Source: Roseomonas genomospecies 6 (GTDB taxonomy: Bacteria > Pseudomonadota > Alphaproteobacteria > Azospirillales > Azospirillaceae). Taken from it: a stretch of 64,000 nucleotides of DNA. The DNA lies in assembly GCF_008365375.1 (NCBI RefSeq), contig NZ_QOKW01000006.1:124001-188000 (forward strand). Direction: 5' to 3'. A program made the position numbers and the translations under genes. Each line of letters begins with the position of its first letter. The first letter of the stretch is position 1. Shown here piece after piece: positions 53,577-63,045 of this stretch. The notes under the pieces were generated by a model that searched no databases, was not told the origin of the DNA, and saw nothing but the letters and a program-made list of their open reading frames with translations.

Positions 53577-54397
53577 TTGCTGCGTCTCTTCTGTCCCGCC
53601 TGCCCGTCTTCGAGCCGGGAAGCGTCTGGCTGGCCGGGGCCGGTCCCGGCGATCCGGGCCTGCTGACCCTGCTGGCCGCCAAGGCGCTGGGCGAGGCCGA
53701 CGCCATCGTCCACGACGCGCTGGTCGGCGGCGGCATCCTGGAGGCCGCCAACCCCGACGCCCTTCTGGTGGACATGGGCAAGCGCGCCGGCCACCCCTCC
53801 CCCAAGCAGGAGGCGATCAACGCGCGGCTGGTGGAGCTGGCGCGGGAAGGCCGGCGGGTGCTGCGGCTGAAGGGCGGCGACCCCTTCGTCTTCGGGCGTG
53901 GCGGCGAGGAGTGCCTGGCGCTGGCCGAGGCGGAGATCCCCTTCCGCGTGGTTCCGGGCGTGACCGCGGGCATCGGAGGGCTGGCCTACGCCGGCATCCC
54001 GGTGACGCACCGCGGCTTCGGCACCACGGCGACCTTCGTCACCGGGCATGACAAGGCCGGCGGCCTGCCCGCCGATCTGGACTGGGACGTTCTGGCGCGG
54101 ATGCCCGGCGCGCTGGTCTTCTACATGGCGCTTGGCACCATCGGCACCATCGCGGACCGGCTGGTGGCCTCCGGCAAGCCGCCGATGACCCCGGTCGCCA
54201 TCGTGTCGAGCGCCAGCACCGAGGCGCAGAGCGTCGTCGAAACCAATCTTGTCCATTGCGCGCGGGACGTCGTGCGGCTACAGGCCAAGCGCCCCGCCAT
54301 CGTCGTGGTCGGCGAGGTCGTGCGGCTGCGCGCCCTGATCGGCGCGTGGCAGCAGACCACCGGCCGGAACCCGTTTCCCATCGCCGTGTCGGCGTGA
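53573..54397 (+). CDS. cobA: Uroporphyrinogen-III C-methyltransferase (CobA/SUMT)
   Basis: The 274-residue enzyme uses S-adenosylmethionine to make precorrin-2. Family motifs are WLAGAGPGDPGLLTLLAAKAL, LLRLKGGDPFVFGRGGEE (written in the sequence as VLRLKGGDPFVFGRGGEE) and PGVTAGIGGLAYAGIPVTHRG. The start at 53573 has AAAGGA about eight bases upstream and overlaps the cysG stop. Together with the cysG product it supplies siroheme; the same intermediate also feeds cobalamin synthesis. Confidence 0.92.
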   Translation: MIAASLLSRLPVFEPGSVWLAGAGPGDPGLLTLLAAKALGEADAIVHDALVGGGILEAANPDALLVDMGKRAGHPSPKQEAINARLVELAREGRRVLRLKGGDPFVFGRGGEECLALAEAEIPFRVVPGVTAGIGGLAYAGIPVTHRGFGTTATFVTGHDKAGGLPADLDWDVLARMPGALVFYMALGTIGTIADRLVASGKPPMTPVAIVSSASTEAQSVVETNLVHCARDVVRLQAKRPAIVVVGEVVRLRALIGAWQQTTGRNPFPIAVSA

Positions 54398-54421
54398 GCG
54401 TTCGTGTTAGGAGTTGAAGGC

Positions 54422-54751
54422 ATGGCGTTGAACGATAAGTCCAGGAACGAGGCGGTGCTGAAGGCCATCACCGCGAACCGCCTGCGCGACGGCGAGGTGG
54501 TCTTCCTCGCCCCCGATGCCAGTTGGGCGGAGCGGCTGACGGACGCCGCCCTGTTCGAGGACGCAGCCACCGCCGATACCGCCCTTGCCGCCGCCAAGGC
54601 GCAGGCCGAGGGCGAGCAGTTCGCCGTGGACGTCTACGCTTTCGACCTGCGCATCACCGACGGGCTGCGCGTGCCGGTCAAGACGCGGGAACGCATCCGG
54701 GCGCTGGGTCCCACCGTGCGCATCGATCTCGGCAAGCAGGCCGCGGCCTGA
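54422..54751 (+). CDS. DUF2849 protein of sulfite-reduction operon
   Basis: The 109-residue soluble protein contains FDLRITDGLRVPVKTRERIRALGP, typical of DUF2849, a small family found next to sulfite/nitrite reductase genes in alphaproteobacteria. Its biochemical role is not known. AGGAG precedes the ATG at 54422. It is 24 bases after cobA and 35 before the reductase gene. Confidence 0.85.
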   Translation: MALNDKSRNEAVLKAITANRLRDGEVVFLAPDASWAERLTDAALFEDAATADTALAAAKAQAEGEQFAVDVYAFDLRITDGLRVPVKTRERIRALGPTVRIDLGKQAAA

Positions 54752-54786
54752 TCCGGGCGGCCAACATTCTGACAAGGGCGAGTTCC

Positions 54787-56475
54787 ATGAACCACATCGC
54801 GCCCGGCCGCAACGCCGGGGTCTACGGCTACGACGAGATCGACCGCCGCTTCGTCGCGGAGCGCGTCGAGCAGTTCCGCGCCCAGGTCGCCCGCCGCCTG
54901 TCCGGCGAACTGACGGAGGAGGAGTTCAAGCCCCTGCGGCTGATGAACGGCCTCTACCTCCAGCTTCACGCCTACATGCTGCGCATCGCCGTTCCCTACG
55001 GCGTGATGACCTCGCGCCAGATGCGCAAGCTGGCGGAGATCGGGCGGAAGTACGACAAGGGCTACGGCCACTTCACCACCCGCCAGAACCTCCAGTTCAA
55101 CTGGATCAAGCTGGAGGACACCCCGGCCATCCTGCACGAGCTGGCCGAGGTGGACATGCACGCTCTGCAGACCAGCGGCAACTGCGTGCGCAACGTCACC
55201 ACCGACCAGTTCGTCGGCGCGGCGCGGGACGAGGTGGTGGACGGGCGCGTCTACGCCGAAATCCTGCGGCAGTGGACCACCCTGCATCCCGAATTCACCT
55301 ATCTGCCTCGCAAGTTCAAGATCGCCATCATGGGGTCCGACGCCGACCGCGCGGCCATCCGCATCCATGACGTGGGCGTCTATGCCAAGCGCAACGCGCG
55401 GGGCGAGGTCGGCTTCGCCTTCTACGCCGGCGGCGGTCTGGGCCGGTCGCCCTTCGTGGGCAAGCTGATCCGCGACTGGGTGCCGGAGGAGGACTTCGTC
55501 GCCTACCTCGAAGCCATCCTGCGCGTCTACAACCAGTATGGCCGGCGCGACAACATCTACAAGGCGCGCATCAAGATCCTCGTCCACGAGCTGGGCCAGG
55601 AGACCTTCACCCGGGAGGTGGAGGAGGAGTTCGCCCGGCTGCGCGGTCCGAAATACCGCCTCGCGCCGGAGATCGTGGCCGAAATCCGCCGCCGCTTCGG
55701 CGGTCCGGCCTTCGAGACGCTGACCGACGAGCCGGAGTCCTTCCGGGCCGCCAAGGCCGCGAACCCGGATTTCGCCCGCTGGGTGGCGGTCAACGTCACC
55801 GCGCACAAGGTCCCCGGCTACGCTGCCGCCACCATCTCCCTGAAGCCGGCCGGCGGCATCCCCGGCGACGCCACGTCGGAGCAGATGGAACTGGTCGCCG
55901 ATCTGGCCGACGCGCACAGCTTCGGCGAGATTCGCGTCAGCCACGCGCAGAACCTCGTCCTGGCCCATGTCCGTCAGGACGCGCTGTTCGCCCTGTGGAC
56001 GGCGCTGGAGGCCAACGGGCTGGGCACGCCGAACGCCGGCCTGATCGGCGACATCATCGCCTGCCCCGGCCTGGATTACTGCGCGCTGGCCAACGCCCGC
56101 TCGATCCCGCTGGCCCAGGCCATCTCGGCCCGCTTCGCCGACCCGGCGCGGCAGCAGGCCATCGGCGAGCTTGGCATCAAGATCAGCGGCTGCATCAACG
56201 CCTGCGGCCACCACCATGTCGGCGCCATCGGCATTCTCGGCGTGGATAAGAAGGGCGAGGAGTTCTACCAGATCACCGTGGGCGGCGACCCGACCCTGAC
56301 CACGGCGATCGGCGACATCCTCGGCCCGGCGGTGACCGCCGACGAGACGGTGGATGCCATCGAAGCCATCGTCGAGGTCTATCTGTCCAACCGCCACGAC
56401 GGGGAACGCTTCATCGACACGCTGAAGCGCGTCGGCCACGGCCCGTTCAAGGAGAGAGTCTATGCCGCTCATTAA
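54787..56475 (+). CDS. cysI: Siroheme sulfite/nitrite reductase hemoprotein (CysI)
   Basis: The 562-residue assimilatory reductase has two duplicated ferredoxin-like halves and the siroheme/4Fe-4S Cys set: C426 and C432 in CPGLDYC, C469 and C473 in SGCINACGHHH. The motif FTTRQNLQFNWI marks the N-terminal half. The substrate is sulfite from context, though nitrite is a chemical alternative. No flavoprotein subunit (CysJ) gene is adjacent, so electrons likely come from ferredoxin or a separate reductase. Confidence 0.94.
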   Translation: MNHIAPGRNAGVYGYDEIDRRFVAERVEQFRAQVARRLSGELTEEEFKPLRLMNGLYLQLHAYMLRIAVPYGVMTSRQMRKLAEIGRKYDKGYGHFTTRQNLQFNWIKLEDTPAILHELAEVDMHALQTSGNCVRNVTTDQFVGAARDEVVDGRVYAEILRQWTTLHPEFTYLPRKFKIAIMGSDADRAAIRIHDVGVYAKRNARGEVGFAFYAGGGLGRSPFVGKLIRDWVPEEDFVAYLEAILRVYNQYGRRDNIYKARIKILVHELGQETFTREVEEEFARLRGPKYRLAPEIVAEIRRRFGGPAFETLTDEPESFRAAKAANPDFARWVAVNVTAHKVPGYAAATISLKPAGGIPGDATSEQMELVADLADAHSFGEIRVSHAQNLVLAHVRQDALFALWTALEANGLGTPNAGLIGDIIACPGLDYCALANARSIPLAQAISARFADPARQQAIGELGIKISGCINACGHHHVGAIGILGVDKKGEEFYQITVGGDPTLTTAIGDILGPAVTADETVDAIEAIVEVYLSNRHDGERFIDTLKRVGHGPFKERVYAAH

Positions 56476-56959
56476 GGACGGCTGCATCGTCGAGGACGAG
56501 TGGGTGCAGGTCGCGGACGGCGAGCCGGTTCCCGCCGACCGCCCCGCCATCGTCACCTTCGAGCGCTGGCAGGCGGAACGCGCGGGCTTCGACGGGCGCA
56601 ACGCGGCGCTGGGCCTGCGGGTGAAGAGCGGGACCCTGGCCCCGGCCATCGCCGCGGATCTGGACCGCTTCGCCCTGGTGGCGATCGAGTTCCCGAAGTT
56701 CCGCGACGGGCGCGGCTTCTCCACCGCGCGCGAATTGCGGGAGCGCTACGGCTTCCAGGGCGAGATCCGGGCGGTCGGGCACGTTATCCCCGACCAGTAC
56801 CAGTTCCTGGTCCGCACCGGCTTCACCTCCGCCGAGGCGCCGGAGAACACCAACCCGGAAAGCTGGGCGCACGCCCTGACGGAGATCACCGTCGGCTTCC
56901 AGCCGTCGCTGGACGATCCGCAGCCGCTGTCGCTCCTGCGCCGCCGCCTGGGCGCCTGA
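56462..56959 (+). CDS. DUF934 protein of sulfite-reduction operon
   Basis: The 165-residue protein has the DUF934 pattern VAIEFPKFRDGRGFSTARELRERYGFQGEIRAVG and IPDQYQFLVRTGF. The family is strictly associated with CysI-like reductases and is presumed to help its assembly or electron supply, but function is unknown. Its start overlaps the cysI end by 14 bases. It is the last gene of the cysG-cobA-DUF2849-cysI-DUF934 unit. Confidence 0.88.
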   Translation: MPLIKDGCIVEDEWVQVADGEPVPADRPAIVTFERWQAERAGFDGRNAALGLRVKSGTLAPAIAADLDRFALVAIEFPKFRDGRGFSTARELRERYGFQGEIRAVGHVIPDQYQFLVRTGFTSAEAPENTNPESWAHALTEITVGFQPSLDDPQPLSLLRRRLGA

Positions 56960-56967
56960 CGAGCATC

Positions 56968-57002
56968 GCCGCGCCCGTTTCCCGGCAGGGGGCGGGCGCG
57001 GC
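56968..57002. terminator. Stem-loop between convergent genes after the cysI operon
   Basis: GCCGCGCCCG (56968-56977) pairs perfectly with CGGGCGCGGC (56993-57002) over a 15-base loop. No T run follows on either strand, so efficiency is uncertain. Confidence 0.5.
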
Positions 57003-57007
57003 ATCCC

Positions 57008-57346
57008 TCACATCCCGGTGAAGAGCCAGAACAGGCCAGCCGCCGCGGCCACGACGACCGCCACCAGCACTCCGGCCATAGTACGCCGTAACCGTGCCTC
57101 GCGCCGTTCGACCTCCCGGCGCTTCCTCAGCAGATATTGTTGCTCGGGTCCGAGAAAGGCCCCCGAATCGCTGTCCAGCGCGATGGCGCGCTTTGCCGCG
57201 TTCCGGTTGCGGGCGACCGGAGGCGTCCGAACCGGGAGCCGCGCCGCCCGCCCCTCCAGCACCATCGTTTCCCCCGCCAGCGGGCGCCCTGCCCCCGACC
57301 GGCCACGGCCCGTCTTCCTGGATGCCTTGCGTCTCTTGCTCGCCAT
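57008..57346 (-). CDS. Small protein with C-terminal membrane anchor, unknown function
   Basis: This 112-residue protein begins with a highly basic stretch (MASKRRKASRKTGRGRSG), has a charged middle (LRKRREVERREARLRRTM) and ends in a single hydrophobic helix AGVLVAVVVAAAAGLFWLFTG, so it is a tail-anchored protein facing the cytoplasm. GAGGGG precedes the ATG at 57346. No family is recognised. It could bind nucleic acid or a ribosomal partner near the membrane, which is inference from charge only. Confidence 0.7.
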   Translation of the reverse strand: MASKRRKASRKTGRGRSGAGRPLAGETMVLEGRAARLPVRTPPVARNRNAAKRAIALDSDSGAFLGPEQQYLLRKRREVERREARLRRTMAGVLVAVVVAAAAGLFWLFTGM

Positions 57347-57610
57347 GCCCCTCACCTCACCATCGGCCAGCGGAGCATAGCGGCCCCGGCCCGCTTATCC
57401 AGTCCCGGATGACGGTGGGCCAGCAAGGTCACATCGACCATCCCGCCGCCCTTGCCGAAGCGACGGGCAATTGAGGCGAATTGTCCGGGGCTGCGCTCCA
57501 GTCCGCGCCGGCGCGGGCGATGGATCTGAAAAAATCCGGTCAAGATCGCCCACGGCGGCCATCGGAATCCGTACTATGCGGCATCGCGCCGACGCAGCCA
57601 GGATTCCCGC

Positions 57611-59380
57611 ATGCCTCATGACGTTCCGCTCATTTCCATGATCGCCATCGCCTTCGGGTTGGCTTTCGTCTTCGGATACATCGCCGACCGCATCCGCCTG
57701 CCTCCCCTCGTCGGTTATCTGGTCGCCGGCGTCGTCGTCGGCCCCTTCACGCCGGGCTTCGTCGCCGACGGCGCTCTGGCCGCGCAGTTGGCCGAGATCG
57801 GCGTGATTCTCCTGATGTTCGGCGTCGGGCTTCACTTCTCGCCTTCGGACCTGCTGGCGGTCCGAAAGATCGCCATTCCCGGTGCGGTCGGCCAGATCGG
57901 CCTCGCCACGCTCCTGGGCGTCGGGCTGGCGTGGCTCTGGGGTTGGAGCCTCGGCGCCGGCCTTGTGCTGGGCCTCAGCCTCTCGGTGGCGAGCACGGTC
58001 GTTCTGCTGAAAGCCCTGGAAGAGCGCGACATGCTGAACACCGCCGAAGGGCGCGTGGCGGTGGGCTGGCTGATCGTCGAGGATCTCGCGATGGTCCTGG
58101 CGCTCGTCCTGCTGCCGGCCCTGGCGGAGGTTCTGGGAGGCCATGCGCCGGGCGTTGCGGGCGACCACCACGGCGCCGGGGCGGACGGGCCGGTGTGGCT
58201 GACGCTGGCCCTCACGCTGGGCAAGGTGGCCGCCTTCGCCATGTTGGCGATCATGCTCGGCCCGCGGGTCGTTCCGGTGATCCTGACCAGCGTCGCCCGC
58301 ACCGGCTCGCGCGAGTTGTTCACCCTGTCCGTTCTCGCCATCGCGCTCGGCGTCGCCTACGGCTCGGCGGTGCTGTTCGGCGTGTCCTTCGCCCTGGGCG
58401 CTTTCTTCGCGGGCGTCGTGCTGAACGAATCGCGCTTCAGCCACAAGGCGGCCACCGATTCGATGCCGTTGCAGGACGCCTTCGCCGTTCTGTTCTTCGT
58501 GTCGGTCGGCATGCTGTTCGACCCGTCGATCCTGCTGCGCGATCCGCTGGCGGTCGTCGCCGTCGTGGCCCTGATCGTGGTGGGCAAGTCGCTGATCGCG
58601 TTCGGCATCGTGATCCTGCTGCGATTCCCGGTGGGCATGGGTCTGGCGGTTTCGGCCAGCCTCGCGCAGATCGGCGAATTCTCCTTCATCCTCATCGGTT
58701 TGGGGATGTCGCTCGGCCTGCTGCCGGAGGAAGGGCGCGACCTCGTGCTGGCGGGTGCGCTGCTGTCGATCACGCTGAACCCGGCTGTCTTCGCGGCGGT
58801 CGGCGTCCTGCGCAAGCATCTCCAGGCCAAGCGGCCTGCGGGAATCCCCCCCTATGGTTGGGAGCAGTTCGAGCGGCTCCAGAGCAGCCTCGCCGACGCC
58901 CGCCACCAGGCGGAGGAGCGCGAGAAGGAGCACAGCCTGCAAATCCAGGCGCTGGCAAAGACCTTCCCGGTGCTGTCGATGCTGGATGCGCACGAGCAGG
59001 AACGGCTGATGATGCTCTTCCGGTCGAAGTCGGTGGTTCCCGGCGAACGGATCATCCGCAAGGGCGACCGTGCCAACGCCATGTACTTCATCTCCTCCGG
59101 CGCCGTGGAGGTGCTGACGGAAGACCAGACCATCCGCCTTGACGCCGGCACCATGTTCGGCGAGATGGCTCTGCTGAGCGGCGAACGTCGGAACGCCGAC
59201 GTCGCCGCGGTCGATTACTGCCAGCTCCAGGTTCTCGACCGGCGCGACTTCAACCAGTTCACCGCCCGGCATCCGGCGTTGCGCACGGCTTTGATCGACA
59301 TGGCGGCGCAGCGGCGCAAGATGAACCAGCAGGACACCGCCGTTCCGGACGCGACGGCGACATCGGAAAACGCCGCCTGA
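57611..59380 (+). CDS. Monovalent cation:proton antiporter (CPA2/Kef-like) with cyclic-nucleotide domain
   Basis: The 589-residue protein has about 12 transmembrane helices with the CPA2 pattern PPLVGYLVAGVVVGPFTPGF, LLMFGVGLHFSP and VGWLIVEDLAMVL, resembling YbaL/KefB. A linker (coiled coil LADARHQAEEREKEHSLQ) leads to a C-terminal cyclic-nucleotide-binding domain with IIRKGDRANAMYFISSGAVEV and FGEMALLSGERRNADV. The classical RCK/TrkA-N domain is absent. A soluble nucleotide therefore probably gates transport. The substrate may be K+ or Na+. Confidence 0.9.
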   Translation: MPHDVPLISMIAIAFGLAFVFGYIADRIRLPPLVGYLVAGVVVGPFTPGFVADGALAAQLAEIGVILLMFGVGLHFSPSDLLAVRKIAIPGAVGQIGLATLLGVGLAWLWGWSLGAGLVLGLSLSVASTVVLLKALEERDMLNTAEGRVAVGWLIVEDLAMVLALVLLPALAEVLGGHAPGVAGDHHGAGADGPVWLTLALTLGKVAAFAMLAIMLGPRVVPVILTSVARTGSRELFTLSVLAIALGVAYGSAVLFGVSFALGAFFAGVVLNESRFSHKAATDSMPLQDAFAVLFFVSVGMLFDPSILLRDPLAVVAVVALIVVGKSLIAFGIVILLRFPVGMGLAVSASLAQIGEFSFILIGLGMSLGLLPEEGRDLVLAGALLSITLNPAVFAAVGVLRKHLQAKRPAGIPPYGWEQFERLQSSLADARHQAEEREKEHSLQIQALAKTFPVLSMLDAHEQERLMMLFRSKSVVPGERIIRKGDRANAMYFISSGAVEVLTEDQTIRLDAGTMFGEMALLSGERRNADVAAVDYCQLQVLDRRDFNQFTARHPALRTALIDMAAQRRKMNQQDTAVPDATATSENAA

Positions 59381-59441
59381 GCTTGCCGGCGGCCCCGTTT
59401 CAACGGAACAACCGCCGGCAGTTCAACGAGGACACCAAAAG

Positions 59442-59477
59442 AAAAGGCCTCGGAGCTGATAAGCTCCGAGGCCTTTT
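59442..59477. terminator. Strong bidirectional terminator between antiporter gene and tRNA-Pro
   Basis: AAAAGGCCTCGGAGCT (59442-59457) pairs with its complement at 59462-59477 over a GATA loop. The 16-bp stem is flanked by A and T runs and serves both the antiporter gene (+) and tRNA-Pro (-). Confidence 0.93.
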
Positions 59478-59492
59478 CATCTTCCGGAACAT

Positions 59493-59569
59493 TGGTCGGA
59501 GCGACAGGATTTGAACCTGCGACCCCCAGACCCCCAGTCTGATGCGCTACCAGGCTGCGCTACGCTCCG
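59493..59569 (-). tRNA. tRNA-Pro(GGG)
   Basis: The 77-base sequence folds as a cloverleaf: acceptor stem CGGAGCG/CGCTCCG with encoded CCA, D-arm with GCGCAGCCTGGTAGCGC, anticodon loop CTGGGGG giving anticodon GGG, and T-arm with GGTTCAAATCC. Proline identity is set by the anticodon and by discriminator A. Confidence 0.95.
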
Positions 59570-59605
59570 TTCGACGGACCGCCCTTCGTTCCGGAAGGGA
59601 GCGGG

Positions 59606-59634
59606 ACTATAGCCGGGACCTTGGTCCAACGCAA
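59606..59634 (-). promoter_or_regulatory. Promoter of tRNA-Pro
   Basis: On the minus strand TTGCGT and TATAGT are separated by exactly 17 bases and end 37 bases upstream of the tRNA 5' end. This is a good sigma-70 match, placing transcription start about 30 bases before the tRNA. Confidence 0.65.
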
Positions 59635-59654
59635 GCGCTACAGTTCACTTTTTT

Positions 59655-60158
59655 TCACACTTCCCGAAATTCTTTCACCTCTCTATTTGCGAGCGCAAGC
59701 CTTGCCTCTTTCAACTCCTCAAGAGCTTCGGCGATGGCTCGCCGGACGGCGTCCGGCATCACCTCGGCGGCAAGGACCGGGGCGTGCCCGATGTCGTCCC
59801 GATCGGCATCCGGGATGTCCAGCCCCTCGTCCGGAGGCGCTTCGGCGGCGTCCGGCTCATCCGGACCGGCATCCGCCCGCCGGGATTCCGGATCGTCGTC
59901 GACCTGTCCGTCCTTCAGAAGGCGCTGGACGCCCTTGATCGTGTAGCCTTCGCCATACAGCAGGTTCTGGATCTGCCGCAGCAAGTCCACGTCTTCCGGG
60001 CGGTAATAGCGCCGCCCTCCGCCGCGCTTGAGCGGACGGAGCTGTGGGAACTTGCTTTCCCAGAATCGCAGCACATGCTGCGGCACGTCCAACTCGGAAG
60101 AAACCTCGCTGATCGTGCGGAACGCCGTGGCGGACTTCGCGATGCCGCGCGCCTTCAT
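59655..60158 (-). CDS. MerR-family regulator (downstream of ihfA)
   Basis: The 167-residue protein has an N-terminal MerR winged helix ([33 protein letters not shown], residues ~13-45) and a C-terminal acidic, helical region (about residues 90-167) without Cys metal ligands. A MerR gene directly after ihfA is a conserved alphaproteobacterial arrangement. The signal it reads is unknown. It starts 41 bases after the ihfA stop on the same strand. Confidence 0.88.
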   Translation of the reverse strand: MKARGIAKSATAFRTISEVSSELDVPQHVLRFWESKFPQLRPLKRGGGRRYYRPEDVDLLRQIQNLLYGEGYTIKGVQRLLKDGQVDDDPESRRADAGPDEPDAAEAPPDEGLDIPDADRDDIGHAPVLAAEVMPDAVRRAIAEALEELKEARLALANREVKEFREV

Positions 60159-60199
60159 ATCCGGGGAAACCTTTGTTGACAGCCGCGCAGGGCGGCGAA

Positions 60200-60538
60200 T
60201 CAGGACACCGCCTTCACGCGCTGAGCCTGGGCCTCTTCCGCTTCCACGACCTCGTTGATGCGGTTCTTCAGGACATGGCTCGCCCGGAAGACCAGAACGC
60301 GCCTGGGCAGGATCGGCACCTCTTCGCCGGTCTTCGGGTTGCGGCCCACCCGCTGCCCCTTCTGACGGATCTGGAAACTGCCGAAGGACGAAATCTTGAC
60401 CATCTCGCCGCGGGCCAATGCGTCGGAAATCTCTTCCAGGACGCATTCGACCAGATCGGCGGATTCGTTGCGCGACAGGCCGACCTCCTGGTAGACCGCC
60501 TCGCTGAGTTGCGCGCGTGTAACGGTGTTTTGTGACAT
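60200..60538 (-). CDS. ihfA: Integration host factor subunit alpha
   Basis: This DNA-bending protein (112 aa) works as a heterodimer with IhfB. It has the HU/IHF fold: N-terminal helices ([28 protein letters not shown]), beta-saddle with [26 protein letters not shown], the arm region containing the conserved Arg-Asn-Pro. The C-terminal tail is longer than in enterobacteria. The start [10 protein letters not shown] at 60538 follows GGGGGAAG; the reading to 60562 is rejected. Confidence 0.95.
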   Translation of the reverse strand: MSQNTVTRAQLSEAVYQEVGLSRNESADLVECVLEEISDALARGEMVKISSFGSFQIRQKGQRVGRNPKTGEEVPILPRRVLVFRASHVLKNRINEVVEAEEAQAQRVKAVS

Positions 60539-60676
60539 GGTTCGCTTCCCCCCCGAAACCATAGGGGAAAAACCGTAATCCGGGGAAAGAACCCGGTCAA
60601 TTCAAAAGCTTGTATCGCCACATTGTGAGAGGGGCCGCAAACGCAGCCATCCAGCGAACGGAACCGGCAGCCCCGC

Positions 60677-61648
60677 TTACCAGCGCACCATGGCGGCGCC
60701 CCAGGTCAGGCCACCGCCGATGGCCTCCATGAGGATCAGGTCGCCGCGCTTCACGCGGCCGTCATGCACCGCCTCGCACAGGGCCAGCGGGATCGAGGCG
60801 GCGGACGTGTTGCCGTGACGGTCCACCGTCAGCACGACCTTTTCGGTCGGCAACTTCAACTTTCGGGCGATGCCGTCGATGATCCGCTGGTTGGCCTGAT
60901 GCGGGACCAGCCAATCCACCGCCGAAGGCTCCAAACCGTTGGCGGCCAGAGCCTCCTCGACGACCGACGACAGCTTGCTGACGGCATGACGGAACACGTC
61001 CTGGCCGTTCATCCGCACATGCCCCGCCGTGCCGGTGGTGGACGGGCCGCCATCGACGTAGAGCAGCCCGTACTGGGCACCGTCCGAATGCAGATGCGTG
61101 GACAGGACGCCACGGTCCGCCGCGGTGCCGGCGGCGTCGTAGCCTTCCATCACCACCGCACCGGCGCCGTCCCCGAACAGCACGCAGGTCGTGCGGTCTT
61201 TCCAGTCGAGCAGGCGGGAAAAGGTCTCCGCACCGATGACCAGGGCGCGGGTGGCCTGCCCGATGCGGATGAAATTGTCGGCGATGGACATCGCATAAAC
61301 GAATCCGGCGCACACCGCCTGGATATCCAGCGCGAAGCCCTTCGTCCCCAACGCCGCCTGCACCTTTGTCGCAGTCGCGGGAAAGGTGTTGTCAGGCGTC
61401 GTCGTCGCCAGCACGATGCAGTCGATACTGGCGGCGTCCACCCCGGCATGCTCCAGCGCGCGGGTCGCCGCCGCGATGGCAAGGTCGGAGGTCAGTTCCC
61501 CGTCGGCGGCGATGTGCCGCGACTTGATGCCGGTGCGCTGGACGATCCACTCGTCCGACGTCTCCACACGGGCCTCAAGATCGCGATTCGTCACGACATT
61601 GGCCGGGAGATAGGAACCGCAGCCGAGAATCCGGGAACGCTTGACCAT
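60677..61648 (-). CDS. fabH: 3-oxoacyl-ACP synthase III (FabH)
   Basis: FabH starts fatty-acid synthesis by condensing acetyl-CoA with malonyl-ACP. The 323-residue thiolase-fold enzyme has the catalytic triad C113 ([14 protein letters not shown]), H250 ([12 protein letters not shown]) and N280 ([12 protein letters not shown]). The start at 61648 ([15 protein letters not shown]) is preferred because it matches the family start; the upstream reading overlaps plsX. It follows plsX by four bases. Confidence 0.96.
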   Translation of the reverse strand: MVKRSRILGCGSYLPANVVTNRDLEARVETSDEWIVQRTGIKSRHIAADGELTSDLAIAAATRALEHAGVDAASIDCIVLATTTPDNTFPATATKVQAALGTKGFALDIQAVCAGFVYAMSIADNFIRIGQATRALVIGAETFSRLLDWKDRTTCVLFGDGAGAVVMEGYDAAGTAADRGVLSTHLHSDGAQYGLLYVDGGPSTTGTAGHVRMNGQDVFRHAVSKLSSVVEEALAANGLEPSAVDWLVPHQANQRIIDGIARKLKLPTEKVVLTVDRHGNTSAASIPLALCEAVHDGRVKRGDLILMEAIGGGLTWGAAMVRW

Positions 61649-61652
61649 GATG

Positions 61653-62705
61653 TTAGACCGCCGCCGCCTTCGTGTCGGGAAGAGGCTTGGCATCGCTCAG
61701 ACGCTGCATCTCTTCCTTGATTCGGTCGTTGAAACCGTTTGCCGCCAGATTGTAGGCCACACCGATGGCGTTGGCGAACCCGATGGCGTCGGTGCCCCCG
61801 TGGCTCTTCACGCAGACGCCGCGCAGGCCCAGGAACATGGCGCCGTTGTAGCGGCGCGGATCGGTGCGCTGCTTCAACCGCTTGAAGGCCCCGCGGGCCA
61901 GCAGATAGCCCAGACGCGCCGTCCAGGAGGACTGGAACGTCCGGCGCAGGAACTCCGTGAAGAGCTTCGCCGTGCCTTCGGCGGTCTTCAGGGCGACGTT
62001 GCCGGTGAAACCGTCGGTGACGATCACGTCCACCGTGCCGGTGGCGATGTCGTTGCCCTCGACGAACCCGTGGAAACGCCCCGGCAGCGGCATCTCGCGC
62101 AGGCGGGTCGCGGCGGCACGGACCACCTCGTTCCCCTTCACCTCTTCCGAACCGATGTTCAGCACGCCGATGGTCGGCTCGGACAGGTTCAACGCGGTGC
62201 GCGCGAAAACCGCGCCCATCACGGCGAACTGCACGAGATTCTCCGGCTGGCATTCGGTGTTGGCGCCGAGGTCGAGCATGACGCTCTCCCCCCGCAGAGT
62301 CGGGAAGAAGGACGCGATGGCCGGACGGTCGATGCCCGGAATCGTCTTCAGCACGAACTTCGCCATGGCCATGAGCGCGCCGGTGTTGCCGGCGGACACC
62401 ACGCAGCCGGCCTGTCCACCCGCCACCGAATCGATGGCGAGCCGCATGCTCGACTGGCGCCCGGCGCGCAATGCGACCGATGGCTTGGCGTCGCCGGCCA
62501 CGGCGTCCGGTGTGTGGCGCACCTCGGCCACCGCTCTCAGGGCGGGCCGCTGCGCGAGCAGCGGCTCGATGCGGGCGGCGTCCCCGAACAACAGGTAATG
62601 CACCTGCGGGTGACGCTCGCGGGCGATATCCGCCCCGGCGATCACCATATCGGGTCCCTTGTCGCCGCCCATGGCATCAAGGGCAATGGTCAGGCGCTGG
62701 CTCAC
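61653..62705 (-). CDS. plsX: Phosphate acyltransferase PlsX
   Basis: PlsX makes acyl-phosphate from acyl-ACP for phospholipid synthesis in a peripheral membrane role. The 350-residue protein has the N-terminal [31 protein letters not shown] and [19 protein letters not shown]. Its position between rpmF and fabH is the classical plsX-fabH operon arrangement. The length is normal for the family. Confidence 0.95.
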   Translation of the reverse strand: MSQRLTIALDAMGGDKGPDMVIAGADIARERHPQVHYLLFGDAARIEPLLAQRPALRAVAEVRHTPDAVAGDAKPSVALRAGRQSSMRLAIDSVAGGQAGCVVSAGNTGALMAMAKFVLKTIPGIDRPAIASFFPTLRGESVMLDLGANTECQPENLVQFAVMGAVFARTALNLSEPTIGVLNIGSEEVKGNEVVRAAATRLREMPLPGRFHGFVEGNDIATGTVDVIVTDGFTGNVALKTAEGTAKLFTEFLRRTFQSSWTARLGYLLARGAFKRLKQRTDPRRYNGAMFLGLRGVCVKSHGGTDAIGFANAIGVAYNLAANGFNDRIKEEMQRLSDAKPLPDTKAAAV

Positions 62706-62754
62706 CGCGGACAGGCTCCCTGGCTAGGACGTAGGGCGTCCAACCAATTCGCCA

Positions 62755-62940
62755 TCAGGCCGCCGGAGCGCTCTGAACCACTTCGCGCTGGTCGTAATGA
62801 CCGCAAGAGCCGCAGACATGGTGCGGGCGCTTCAGCTCGCCGCAGTTCGAGCACTCGGCGTAGGACGAGGTCGGCAGAGCGTGGTGCGAGCGACGCATGT
62901 TGCGGCGCGACTTGGAGGTCTTCTTCTTCGGAACAGCCAT
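62755..62940 (-). CDS. rpmF: 50S ribosomal protein L32
   Basis: The 61-residue protein begins [20 protein letters not shown], the invariant start of L32, and has the zinc-type Cys pairs CSNCGE and CGSCGH. It lies between DUF177 and plsX on the same strand, as in most alphaproteobacteria. Confidence 0.97.
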   Translation of the reverse strand: MAVPKKKTSKSRRNMRRSHHALPTSSYAECSNCGELKRPHHVCGSCGHYDQREVVQSAPAA

Positions 62941-63045
62941 GGCCGTAAACTCTCTTCATTGTAAAAGGCGGCCCGAAGAGGGGCCGCCTGACGCGAGCGG
63001 CATTCAATACGGCAATTGCCCTCGAAGGGCAAGCCCGTTCCATCC

